DNA from: Neisseria meningitidis
Lineage (GTDB): Bacteria; Pseudomonadota; Gammaproteobacteria; Burkholderiales; Neisseriaceae
Reading direction: 5' to 3'
NCBI GenBank assembly: GCA_923184405.1
Contig: OV299793.1
Coordinates: 267,366-331,365 of the forward strand
DNA: 64,000 nucleotides
Under the pieces are notes generated by a model that was not told the DNA's origin, did not search any database, and worked only from the letters and a program-made list of their open reading frames with translations. Below, piece by piece: positions 33,298-43,285 of this stretch; the stretch's first letter is position 1, and every line of letters starts with the position of its first letter. A program made the position numbers and the translations under genes.

Positions 33298-33910
33298 TCA
33301 AAACCCCAATTGCCTTTCCAAACTCTCCACCGGATTGTCATCCAGTTTCAAAGCCTGCGACAGGCGGGCGAGGAAGACGGTTTCTTTCCGCGACAAATCG
33401 GCACAGACCAACCTTGCCGCCAGATAGGCCTCCGCCGCCAACGCCTCATCGTTGCCGACGGCGGTGGCGATGTCCCGATGCTTGCGGGCAGGCGGTATTC
33501 GGCGGCGAGCCATGCGGCAGTTTCGGGGTCTGTGCCGCTTTCCTGTTCGATAGTCCGGCGTTCGGCTTCGTCTATCATGCCGTCTGAAGCGGCGGCGGCT
33601 ATCATGGTGCGCAATACGGTGCGGCTGTATGTTTCTTCAGTTTCTCCGGCAGGTTGGAAATCGCTTTGTGTTACGGTTGCCCGCCCTTTGTTTTGCTGCC
33701 ACATCTGATAGCCCCGGTAGGCGAGGTAGCCCAAAGCGGCGGTCGAACCGATTTTGGTAATGGTTTTGCGGTTTTTACCGTTCAGCAGCATGGACGCGGC
33801 ATCGGCAATCAGCGCGCCTCCGCCGAATGAATTGAGCGGGCTGTCGGAGAAGGTGTTGCCTTTTTTTGAACCGTGCTTAAGACTTGGTTGAGCAGTCGGG
33901 TGAAGTTCAT
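33298..33910 (-). pseudogene. DUF533 / TerB-like protein, frameshifted
   Basis: The start MNFTRLLNQVLSTVQKK is at 33910, after AGGAAAAATC. One A is missing from the run at about 33868, which breaks the frame before FGGGALIADAASMLLNG. The middle part MLLNGKNRKTITKIG, ALGYLAYRGYQMWQQNKG includes one membrane helix. A second break near 33480 separates the C-terminal helical TerB-like part AAEAYLAARLVCADLSRKET. Its function is unknown; it lies upstream of dinG on the same strand. Confidence 0.72.
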
Positions 33911-33945
33911 GATTTTTCCTTTCTGTTGCGGGCAGGGCGGTAGGT

Positions 33946-36093
33946 TTACCCTATCCTTTTAAACGGTGGCAGGCAGACTAATAATTGTTGGCCGTACCGC
34001 TGTGTTTTGACGCGGTTGTCGAGGATGGTTACGCGGCCGTAGTCTTGTTCGGTGCGGATGAGGCGGCCGACGGCCTGGATGAGTTTGATGCCAGCTTCGG
34101 GGACGGTGATTTCGATGAAAGGGTTGCCGCCGCGCTGTTCTATCCAGCGGTTTTGGGTTTTTTCGATGGGGTTGTCGGGCATGGCGAAGGGAAGTTTGGC
34201 GATGATGACTTGCACGCAGGCGGTGCCGGGCAGGTCGAGTCCTTCGGCAAAGCTGTCGAGTCCGAAGATGATGCTGGCTTTGCCTTCTTCTATGGCCCGG
34301 TGGTGTTTTTGCAGGAGAACGGCTTTGGGTAATTCGCCTTGTACGAGCAAGAGCGGCAGGTAGTCTCCGGGCAGGCGCAGGGCGACATCCTGCATTTGTT
34401 TGCGCGAGGAAAACAAGACGAGCGTGCCGATGGCTTCGCCGGGCGAAATGAGCTTGGGCAGCCACTCGATGATGGCGGCGGTGTGGGCTTCAGGGTCTTT
34501 GGGGCTGGCGTATATGGGGATGTAGAGTTCGCCCTGTTTTTCAAAGTCAAAGGGGCTTTTGAGGGCGAGGGTGGTGGTCTCGGGCAGCCATTGCAGCCCG
34601 GTTTGGCGCAACATCAGGTTAAAGTTGCCCAAGGATTGCAGGGTGGCGGAGGTCAATACCGCGCCTGCCGCGCGCCGCCACAGGCTGTTGGCGAGGTGGG
34701 ACGCGCTGCTGATGGGGCTGGCGTTGAAAATGTAGTCGTTTTTGTCGTCGGCGCGGCGGGTTATCCATTTTGCCAGCGGCTCTTCGCCTTCGAGGGGGAC
34801 GGTGGAGAGCAAATCCCAAACCGCGCTGATTTGTTCGATACGGGCGATGAAAAGACCGAAATCGCCGGTCAGGCGGTCGAGGAGCGCGCCGTCCTGTTCT
34901 TTTTCGCGGCGTGCAGCGGAAAGCGCATCGTTCAGCCCGATAACGTGTTTGAGCAGGCTGCGCACAGCAACGGCGGTGTTGGAAACGGTGGTTTCGAGGC
35001 CCTCGGGGATTTTGCCGTCTTCCCACAGCCAAGTCGGTTCGCTGTTGGTTCGCCTGTCGTTTACAGACGGCCCCAAGCTCAAAGACGGCTCTTCCGCCAA
35101 ATGGAACTGCCATTCGTGCAGGCTGTCGAGCAAGGATGCGGCGGCTTCATCGGCAAGGTTGGCAAGTTCGGCTTTATCGGTCAGCGCGGCAATTTTGCCG
35201 GTCAGCTACGGCAGTTTTTCCAGCGTCCAAACGGCAATATTCCACGAATGTTCGGCGGCAAAACGGCTGAGGGCTTTTTTGGGCAGGTGGTGCGCTTCGT
35301 CGATACAATAGAAACTGTTTTCGGGCGCGGGCAGAATCACGCCGCCGCCCATACTGATGTCGGCAAGCAGAAGGTCGTGGTTGGCAACGACGACATCGAC
35401 GGTTTCCAAGACATCGCGTGCCAGGTAAAACGGACATTCCGGACGGTTGGGACAGGCGGTTTTCAGGCAGCCGTGGCGGTCGTTGGTAACTTTGAGCCAA
35501 ATCGCGTCATCGATTTTTTCCGGCCAAGCGTCGCGGTCGCCGTTGAACCGTCGGGCGGAAAATTCGTCGGCAATGTCGCGCAGCAGCTTCAATTCTTCGG
35601 GCTTGGGTTTGCTGTCCCACAATACTTCCGGTGCTTCAAAACCAAGCAGGTTTTGCTGGGCGCTGTTTTGCGTCAGTTGGTAGAGTTTGTAGGGGCAGAG
35701 ATAACGGCCGCGCCCTTTGGCAAGCGCGAAGCTCAGTTCCAAACCGCTTTTTTCGACCAGAAACGGCAGGTCGCGGTCTACCAACTGCTCCTGCAAGGCA
35801 ACCGTTGCGCTGCTCACAATCAGCCGCTTGCCGCGTGTCTGCGCCATGATGCCGCCCGCCAGCAGGTAGGCAAGCGATTTGCCCACGCCGGTCAGGCCTT
35901 CGATTACGGCGATGCTCTCGCCCTCGCGCTTGGGCGGCTCGCCGCCTTCTTCACGCGCCAACGTCCGCGAAAAAGCGTTGGCAACCGCCGCAATCATTTC
36001 CCGCTGCGAAGCGCGCGGACGGAAACCGGGCAGATTTTTGCCGATATTTTGGTAATGGTCGCGGATGGCGTTTTTTTCTAAATCGGTGAGCAT
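33946..36093 (-). pseudogene. dinG: ATP-dependent DNA helicase DinG (Fe-S, XPD-like), one nonsense codon
   Basis: DinG unwinds damaged or R-loop DNA 5' to 3'. The start MLTDLEKNAIRDHYQNIGKN is at 36093. Walker A GLTGVGKSLAYLL, the four Fe-S cysteines (RYLCPYKLY, HGCLKTACPNRPECPFY), Walker B/DEAH FYCIDEAHHLP and the C-terminal motif VI LIQAVGRLIRTEQDYGR are all present. The only break is CAG to TAG at 35206-35208 (EKLP-stop-LTGKIAAL); the frame then continues unbroken to 33946. Length is 715 codons, normal. A 580-codon antisense ORF here is a shadow. Confidence 0.92.
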
Positions 36094-36180
36094 GGCGTTT
36101 TGTACGGCGGTAGAAGTGGGACTATTTTAACATTGCACGGAAGCGGTACAATATCGTTGTCGGAATGGGGGAGGTGAATC

Positions 36181-36336
36181 GTGCGGACGTGGTTGGTTTT
36201 TTGGTTGCAGCGTTTGAAATACCCGTTGTTGCTTTGGATTGCGGATATGCTGCTGTACCGGTTGTTGGGCGGCGCGGAAATCGAATGCGGCCGTTGCCCT
36301 GTGCCGCCGATGACGGATTGGCAGCATTTTTTGTAA
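36181..36336 (+). CDS. Small unknown protein (51 aa) with GTG start
   Basis: GTG at 36181 is preceded by a strong GGGGGAGGTG ribosome-binding site (36166-36175). It encodes a hydrophobic, Trp/Leu-rich peptide: RTWLVFWLQRLKYPLLLWIA, then CGRCPVPPMTDWQHFL with a CxxC pair. One membrane helix is likely. No family is recognised. A second tiny ORF (36340-36417, GTVSARVAVIWAYLIIESEK) follows after 3 bases before a DUS terminator, as if both form one unit divergent from dinG. Confidence 0.55.
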   Translation: MRTWLVFWLQRLKYPLLLWIADMLLYRLLGGAEIECGRCPVPPMTDWQHFL

Positions 36337-36429
36337 GCGATGGGAACGGTGTCGGCTCGGGTGGCGGTGATTTGGGCATATCTGATTATTGAAAGTGAAA
36401 AAAACGGAAGATATTGAGTCATCCGTAAG

Positions 36430-36464
36430 AAATGCCGTCTGAAACGGAAGTTCAGACGGCATTT
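36430..36464. terminator. DUS inverted-pair terminator
   Basis: AAATGCCGTCTGAA (36430-36443) pairs with its complement at 36451-36464 between the small ORFs (+) and the photolyase gene (-). Confidence 0.85.
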
Positions 36465-36484
36465 GTTTTAGATTGCCGTACCGC

Positions 36485-37758
36485 TTAGGGAATACCGGCG
36501 ACAGGATAGGCGGGATAGCCGTGGGTATCGACCGAACAGGCAAACTGCCAAGGCGTGTGGACGGTGTCGGCGGACAGGTGGGCAAGCTCGGGAATGTGCC
36601 GTCTGACAAAGGTACCGTCGGGGTCGGTACTGTATGAGGCGGCGGCAATGTCGGGGCAGGTGTGCCGTGAGGCGGCAAGCCACCAGTTGCCTTGGTTGAT
36701 TGCCGCATCGAAATCGGTCAGCTGCCGGGCAAACCATATCTCGCCTTCGCGGCGGGGCAGGTTTAAAACGTGGCAGAAAAAATCCGCGCTCAACCGTCTC
36801 AGGGCAGGGTGGAGGCTGCCGGTTTTGTGCAAACAGCGCATCGCGGCATCGATAATCGGAATGCCGGTCTAGCCCTGCTGCCTAAGCGTCAGGCGCAGGG
36901 TGTGTTCAGGATTGCCGTCTGAACGGTCGTCATCCGTGTGCTGCAAGGCAAGTTGAAGGAAAAAATCGCGGCGGATGATGTTGTCCGCCCACGCGTTCAG
37001 ACGGCGTTCGAGGCTTTCCCACGCGAGCAGGCGCGGCGAGATGCAACAAACACTCAAATACGCGCCCATCAGCGAAGTGTGTTTGCGCGAGGGGAAATCC
37101 TTTAAAACGGAGTAGGAATCCGCCTGTTCGAGAAACCGCCGCCACTGCCGCCAAGCCGCCGTTTCGCCGCTGTTTTGCGGCAGGAAGATGCCGTCTGAAA
37201 GGGCGGCAGGCGGCGAGGCGGAAAGGTTTTCGGGGAAGGGTTGGCGGTATGCCGCGAATAGGTCCGGACCGGCAAGGGGCTGCTTGGAAAAGCGGTCGAG
37301 CCATACTTCGCGGTAGCGGTCGAAATCGGTGTGTGCCGTGCCGCCGTCGGGTATCAGGTCGGTTTTGCCGAAAACGGCACGGTCGTTGACGAACGTTAAC
37401 GCGATGCCGTGTTTGTTCAATTCATGCCAAAGGGCGTTGTCGGCGAGTTTGTCGGCAAAAGTATGGGATTCGTCGGCGATGACGGCGCGGATATTGAGGC
37501 GGACGGCGAGCCGGACGAGCTCGGCAGGCGATGCCGCCGTGTAGAGCAGGATGCCGCGCCCTGCAAGCCCTTGGGCGAGTTCGGCGGCGGATTGGCGGTA
37601 GAACGCGGCGCGGCGAGGGTTGTCTGTTTCGGCATCGTCAATCCAAATACCGATAACGGGCAAACCTTCGGCAACGGCGGCGCATAAGGCGGCGTTGTCG
37701 CGGATGCGGAGGTTTTGGCGGAACCAGACGAGCGTGTGTGCGGCGCACGTGTCCGCAT
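36485..37758 (-). pseudogene. phrB: Deoxyribodipyrimidine photolyase, broken
   Basis: A FAD-dependent DNA photolyase. From the start at 37758 the DNA encodes HTLVWFRQNLRIRDNAALCA once a one-base error near 37728 is corrected. Then LPVIGIWIDD and the antenna domain follow. The FAD-binding domain has TGIPIIDAAMRCLHKTG and GEIWFARQLTDFDAAINQGN (family DxxxxNxGxW). A single TGG to TAG at 36869-36871, just before TGIPIID, splits the protein. It ends VAGIP at 36485. Total length is about 425 aa. The upstream LysR gene is very close and on the same strand. Confidence 0.85.
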
Positions 37759-37789
37759 AAAGGGGCGGGCGGTTTCAGACGGCATTTCG

Positions 37790-38681
37790 GCAGCCTTTCC
37801 TGCTGGCGATTTTTCGTTCAGAAAATCGATGAAGCTGCGGACTTTCGCGCTTAAGAACGCCCTGTCCGCATAAACGGCATTCAGGCGGTCGGTCGGGACG
37901 GTATATTCGGGCAGCAGCCTCACCAGCGAGCCGCAGCGCAAATCGTGTTCCGCCGCCCAAAGCGGCTGATAACCGATGCACGCGCCCGCCTTAATCATTT
38001 CGCGCATCATCAGCGTGTTGTCGGTACGGATGACGGGGGTCAGTTCAAGCAGGTATTTTTTGCCGTCCGATTTGCGGGTGAGGTCGAGTTTCTGCTGGTT
38101 GGTGTAGGTCGGCAGGACGGCGGGCAGACCCGCCACTTCTTCCGGCGTTTCCGGCACGCCGTTGCGCCTCAGGAAATCAGGCGAGGCGAGCAGGGCAAAT
38201 TCGATTTCCGCCAGCGGGCGCGCAATCAGCGACGGGGACAGGGTTTGGGAAACGCGCAACGCCAAATCCACGCCTTCGGCAATCAAATCGACGTGGCGGT
38301 TGTCCAAAATCAGTTCTAATGTCACTTCAGGATAACGTTCGCAGTATTCCGCCAGCCAGTTGCATATCTGGCTGTAAGCAAACCACAGTGGCATCGTTAC
38401 GCGCAGCAGCCCCTGCGGTTTTCCGTCCCCCGGCGGCTTTTGCGCGGCATCGTCGAGCGTGTCGAGCGCGTAACTGCATTGCCGGTAGTATTCTTCCCGG
38501 CTCCGGTCAGGCTGAGGTTGCGGCTGTTGCGGTGCAGGAGTTTGGCTTGGACGGTGTTTTCCAAGTGGCTGACGTGTTTGCTTGCCATTGCGGTGGAGAT
38601 GCCGAGCGCGTCGGCGGCGCGGGTGAAGCCGCCGCTTTGGACGACTTGGCGGAAAACCTTGAGGCTGAACAGGGTGTCCAT
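37790..38681 (-). pseudogene. LysR-family transcriptional regulator, frameshifted
   Basis: The winged HTH is MDTLFSLKVFRQVVQSGGFT, then RAADALGISTAMASKHVSHL. After a break near 38460 the co-inducer domain is open: LELILDNRHVDLIAEGVDLA, ALLASPDFLRRNGVPETPEE, GACIGYQPLWAAEHDLRCGS. The frame has no stop at the expected end (about FIDFLNEK, 37800); it runs through an uptake sequence into the photolyase gene, so the lower boundary given is approximate. It diverges from doxX with 108 bases between, typical of a LysR regulator and its target. Confidence 0.8.
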
Positions 38682-38789
38682 ATTTTCTTGTGTGGAAAAA
38701 GTTGTATCAATAAAAGCAGTATATATTTGAAAAGGGGAAACATCTATACTCTACCGCCTGAAATGAAGACAAATATCAAAGGAGCTTTT

Positions 38790-39187
38790 ATGTCCGATTG
38801 CTGCAACCGTATCCAACCGGTTTTGCTTTCTGTTTTGCGTATCGTAACCGCTTACCTGTTTTGTTGCACGGTACGTCGAAAATCTTCGCCTTCCCCATTG
38901 AAATGGGCAGCGGTTCGCCCGGCGGGCTGTTGCTGCTTGCCAGTATTTTAGAAATTGTCGGCGGCATTTTGCTGGTGTTGGGCCTGTTTGCGCGCCCTGC
39001 CGCGTTTGTTTTGTCCGGCCGGATGGCGGTTGCCTATTTTATGGCGCACGCTTCCGGAAATGCTTTGTTCCCGATTGCCAACGGCGGCGAGTCCGCAGTG
39101 CTGTTCTGCTTCGTATTCCTCTATATCGCGGCGGCGGGCGGCGGAGCATGGTCGCTGGACAGGCTGTTTTTCAAGCGTAAAGCCTGA
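38790..39187 (+). pseudogene. DoxX-family membrane protein, frameshifted
   Basis: The start MSDCCNRIQPVLLSVLRIVT is at 38790, with AAAGGAG upstream. A T is missing near 38867, where HGTSKIFAFPIEMGSGSPGG should follow. The second frame has LLLLASILEIVGGILLVLGL, FARPAAFVLSGRMAVAYFMA and SLDRLFFKRKA. Four membrane helices, about 132 aa, a standard DoxX size. DoxX proteins are linked to thiol/oxidative stress in other bacteria; the role here is unproven. It is probably regulated by the divergent LysR protein. Confidence 0.82.
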
Positions 39188-39234
39188 ATCAGACTGCCTA
39201 AAGTGTATTTTGTTGAATGTTTTTGAGGAAAGAA

Positions 39235-39835
39235 ATGACCCGTCAATCTCTCAACAGGCTGCCAGCCGCCGTTCCATTTATTCGTTAAATAAAAATCTGC
39301 CCGTCGGCAAAGATGAAATCGTCCAAATCGTCGAACACGCCGTTTTGCACACGCTTCTTCGTTCAATTCCCAATCTGCCCGTGTGGTCGTGCTGTTTGGC
39401 GAAGAGCATGATAAGGTGTGGCAATTTATCGAAGACGCGCTGTGTGCCGTCGTGCCTGCCGACAGTTTTGAACCGACCGCGCAAAAATTGAACCTGTTTA
39501 AGGCGGGTGCGGCAACTATTTTGTTTTATGAAGATCAAAATGTCGTCAAAGGTTTGCAGGAGCAGTTCCCTGCTTATGCCGCCAACTTTCCCGTTTGGGC
39601 GGACCAGGCGAACGCGATGGTGCAGTATGCCGTTTGGACGACACTTGCCGCGGTCGGCGTAGGTGCAAACCTGCAACATTACAATCCCTTGCCCGATGCG
39701 GCGATTGCCAAAGCGTGGAATATCCCCGAAAACTGGTTGTTGCGCGCACAAATGGTTATCAGCGGTATTGAAAAGGCGGCAAGTGAAAAGACCTTTGAAC
39801 CAGTTGCAGAACGTTTGAAAGTGTTCGGCGCATAA
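39235..39835 (+). pseudogene. Nitroreductase family protein, two one-base losses
   Basis: The start MTRQSL is at 39235 after GAGGAAAG. One base is missing near 39256, after which the FMN-contacting ASRRSIYSLNKNLPVGKDEI is read. Another is missing near 39357. From 39383 the frame is open: VVVLFGEEHDKVWQFIEDAL, MVQYAVWTTLAAVGVGANLQ (family-type active-site helix) and NIPENWLLRAQMVI. About 200 aa, like YdgI/HBN1-type nitroreductases that reduce nitro compounds with NAD(P)H. It follows doxX on the same strand. Confidence 0.82.
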
Positions 39836-39845
39836 TTTCGCGGTC

Positions 39846-39884
39846 AAAAAATGCCGTCTGAACCCTGTTCAGACGGCATTTTTC
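39846..39884 (+). terminator. DUS inverted-pair terminator after the nitroreductase gene
   Basis: AAAAATGCCGTCTGAA and its complement (39868-39883) form a 16-bp stem closed by CCCTG. Confidence 0.85.
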
Positions 39885-40017
39885 AGTATCAAGCGGCGAG
39901 TTTTCCGCATTCTGAGACCTTTGTTTACAAATATCATGTTCAATATAGTTAAAGAAATTATTCTCATTTCCTCCGTGAGGCAATATAATTCAGTTGTTTT
40001 GTTAAATTGAGTATAAA

Positions 40018-42144
40018 ATGAAATATCATTTCATTTAGCTTTATTACCCACGCTGATTATTGCTTCATTCCCTGTTGCTGCCGCCGATACGCAGGACAAT
40101 GGTGAACATTACACCGCCACTCTGCCCACCGTTTCCGTGGTCGGACAGTCCGACACCAGCGTACTCAAAGGCTGCATCAACTACGACCAAGCCGCCGTTA
40201 CCCGCAACGGACAGCTCATCAAAGAAACGCCGCAAACCATCGATACGCTCAATATCCAGAAAAGCAAAATTACGGTACGAACGAGTTGAGTTCCATCCTC
40301 AGAAGGCAATGCAGGCATCGACGCTGCCTACGATATGCGCGGCGAAAGCATTTTCCTGCGCGGTTTTCAAGCCGACGCATCCGATATTTACCGCGACGGC
40401 GTGCGCGAAAGCGGACAAGTGCGCCGCAGTACTGCCAACATCGAGGCGTCGAAATCCTGAAGGCCCGTCTTCCGTGCTTTACGGCCGCACCAACGGCGGC
40501 GGCGTCATCAACATGGTCAGCAAATACGCCAACTTCAAACAAAGCCGCAACATCGGTGCGGTTTACGGTTCGTGGGCAAACCGCAGCCTGAATATGGACA
40601 TTAACGAAGTGTTGAACAAAAACGTCGCCATCCGTCTCACCAACGAAGTCAGGCGCGCCAATCCGTTCCGCAGCGGCATAGACAGCAAAATGTCATGGTT
40701 TCGCCCAGCATTACCGTCAAACTCGACAACGGCTTGAAGTGGACGGGGCAATACACCTACGACAATGTGGAGCGCACGCCCGACCGCAGTCCGACCAAGT
40801 CCGTACGACCGCTTCGGACTGCCTTACCGCATGGGGTTCGCCCACCGGAACGATTTTGTCAAAGACAAGCTGCAAGTTTGGCGTCCGACCTTGAATACGC
40901 GCTTCAACGACAAATGGCGTGCCCAATGGCAGCTCGCCCACCGCACGGCGGCGCAGGATTTTGATCATTTCTATGCAGGCAGCGAAAATGGCAACTTAAT
41001 CAAACGTAACTACGCCTGGCAGCAGACCGACAACAAAACCCCGTCGTCCAATCCCACGCTAAACGGCGACCACACCATCGGCCGTTTTTTGGAAACCACT
41101 TGACCGCAGGCATGGATTACAGCCGCGAACACCGCAACCGACCTCAGGGTTACAAAGCCGCGCCCTTACCGCTTCCATCGATCCATACGACCGAGAGCTG
41201 AACTACTTTCGCAGATTGCAGCCATACCCTCACCCAAAACCGCCATCAAAGCCGACTCCTACGGCATCTTTGCAGTGCAAACATCTTCTCCGCCACGCCC
41301 GATTTGAAATTGTCCTCGGCGGTCGTTACGACAAATACACCTTTAATTCCGAAAACAAATCTCACTCAACAGCAGCCGCCAATACAGCGGACACTCGTTC
41401 AGCCCCCAACATCGGCGCAGTGTGGAACATCAATCCCGTCCACACACTTTACGCCTCGTATAATAAAGGCTTCGCGCCTTATGGCGGACGCGGCGGCTAT
41501 TTGAGCATCAACACGTCGTCTTCCGCCGTGTTCAACGCCGACCCCGAGTACACCCGCTTAACAATACGAAACCGACAGAAAAAGCAGTTGACTGGACGAC
41601 CGCCTCAGCAGCACTACGTTGTCCGGGCCTACCAAATCGAACGCTTCAATATCCGCTACCGCCCCGACGAGCAAAAATGATCCCTACACCCTGGGCAGTC
41701 GGCAGTAAACACAACTTCGCGCGGCGTGGAATTGTCCGCCACCGGGCAAACCATACCCAAAAAACTATCATCTGCGCGGTTCGTTGGGCGATGACGCAGG
41801 TGAAAGTCGTTGAAGACAAAGAAAATCCCGACCGAGTGGGCATCCATTTGAACAACACCAGCAACGATAACCGGCAACCTGATTTTCCGTTATACCCCGA
41901 TCGAAAACATCTACGGCGAAATCGGCGAAACTAATACAGGCAAACGCTACGGTTACAACTCAAGAAATAAAGAAGTGACTACGATTCCAGGCTTTGCCCC
42001 AGTTGATGCCATACTTGGCTGGAACCATAAAAATGTTAACATTACCTTTGAAGCAGCCAATCTGCTCAATCAAAAATATCGGCGTTCAGATACTATGCCA
42101 CGTAAGCCACGCGAATAATGGCCCGGGTAAATTACCGTTTCTGA
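40018..42144 (+). pseudogene. TonB-dependent siderophore receptor, multiply broken
   Basis: About 700 aa of a FoxA/FhuE-like outer-membrane receptor. The signal sequence (SLLPTLIIASFPVAAADT) needs a base restored after MKYHFI. Next come PTVSVVGQSDTSVLKG and the plug (GESIFLRGFQADASDIYRDG, VEILKGPSSVLYGRTNGGGV). Barrel strands KWTGQYTYDNVERTPDRSPT, FDHFYAGSENGNLIKRNYAW and NPVHTLYASYNKGFAPYGG follow, ending ARVNYRF at 42144. At least eight frame changes are present. A Fur-type AT-rich stretch (AAATTATTCTCATTTC) lies about 50 bases upstream. It may be the TdfF-type receptor of this locus in meningococci, but I am unsure. Confidence 0.82.
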
Positions 42145-42258
42145 TGCCTTCATGCAAAGGCTGAAATAAAACTAAACACATATTTTCACTCAAATCGAAC
42201 ACGCCTTCAATAAAATGCCATAAAATCCGCACATTAATCTGACACACAAGAGATACCT

Positions 42259-42954
42259 ATGAAACTGAAAACCTTAGCTTTGACTTCATTGACCCTGTTG
42301 GCATTGGCCGCTTGTAGCAAACAGGCTGAAACCAGCGTTACAGCAGACAGCGTCCAAAGCAGCTCATCTGCTCCGGCAGCCCCTGCTAAGTTGACAGAAG
42401 GCGTGAACTACACTGTATTGTCTACGCCTATCCCGCAACAGCAGGAAGGCAAAATCGAAGTATTGGAAATTTTCGGCTACTTCTGCCCGCATTGCGCCCA
42501 TTTGGAACAGGTCTTGAGCGAACACATCAAAACGTTTAAAGACGATACCTATATGCGCCGGGAGCATGTCACGTGGGGTGATGAAATGAAACCTTTGGCA
42601 CGTTTGGCGGCCGCAGTGGAAATGGCAAATGAATCAGATAAAGCCAACAGCCATATTTTCGATGCGATGGTTAATCAAAAAATCAATCAGGCCGATACCG
42701 ATACCCTGAAAAAATGGCTGTCAGAGCAAACAGCGTTTGACGGCTAAAAGGTATTGACTGCATTTGATGCTCCAGAAAGCCAAGCGCGTGCGGCTCAAAT
42801 GGAAGAGTTGACCAATAAATTTCCAATCAGCGGCACACCGACTGTGATCGTCGGCGGCAAATACCAAGTTGAATTTAAAGACTGGCAGTGGGGTATGACC
42901 ACGATTGACCAGTTGGTGGATAAAGTACGCGAAGAGCAGAAAAAGCCGCAATAA
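42259..42954 (+). pseudogene. dsbA: Thiol:disulfide interchange lipoprotein DsbA (copy 2), one nonsense codon
   Basis: The lipobox is intact (LTLLALAACSKQ, Cys at residue 19) and the redox motif is FGYFCPHCAHLE. The frame runs without shift to 42747, where AAA has become TAA (TAFDG-stop-KVL), then continues to PQ-TAA at 42952-42954 with the cis-Pro loop SGTPTVIVGGKYQVEF. It is strongly similar to the copy at 19809 throughout. In meningococci, DsbA1 and DsbA2 have overlapping roles, for example in pilus assembly. Confidence 0.9.
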
Positions 42955-42972
42955 GTTGAAGATTCAACGAGT

Positions 42973-43008
42973 AAAGGCCATCTGAAAATAGGATTTCAGA
43001 CGGCCTTT
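42973..43008 (+). terminator. DUS-type hairpin after dsbA2 (AG-variant arm)
   Basis: AAAGGCCATCTGAAA (42973-42987) pairs with TTTCAGACGGCCTTT (42994-43008) with one mismatch. The right arm is the AGGCCGTCTGAA dialect. Confidence 0.75.
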
Positions 43009-43068
43009 TGCATATAGGCTTTATAGAAGAGATGATTGCTTAAAGCCTTATGGTTTTAAGTCAGAATA

Positions 43069-43222
43069 TATAGCGGATTAAATACAAACCAGTACGGCGT
43101 TGGCTCGCCTTAGCTCAAAGAGAACGATTCGCGAAGTGCTGAAGCACCAAGTGAATCGGTTCCGTACTATCTGTACTGTCTGCGGCTCACCACCTTGTCC
43201 TGATTTTTGTTAATCCACTATA
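43069..43222 (+). repeat. Correia repeat-enclosed element E
   Basis: From TATAGCGGATTAAATACAAA to AATCCACTATA, in the orientation of element A. It carries a few unique changes (GATTCGCGAAGTGCT). It sits between two DUS hairpins in the convergent dsbA2-ffh gap. Confidence 0.9.
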
Positions 43223-43239
43223 AATCAGAATATAAAACA

Positions 43240-43272
43240 AAAACGCCGTCTGAAATTTTCAGACGGCGTTTT
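43240..43272 (-). terminator. DUS-variant hairpin after ffh
   Basis: AAAACGCCGTCTGAAA pairs with TTTCAGACGGCGTTTT around 43240-43272; the first base of the uptake core is C rather than T. Confidence 0.8.
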
Positions 43273-43285
43273 CGGTCAAATCGAC

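Noticed and set aside
34339..36081. A 580-codon plus-strand open frame
   Set aside because: It lies antisense to dinG, whose helicase motifs are all present on the minus strand. The long frame is a by-product of GC-rich codon third positions and has no recognisable domain.
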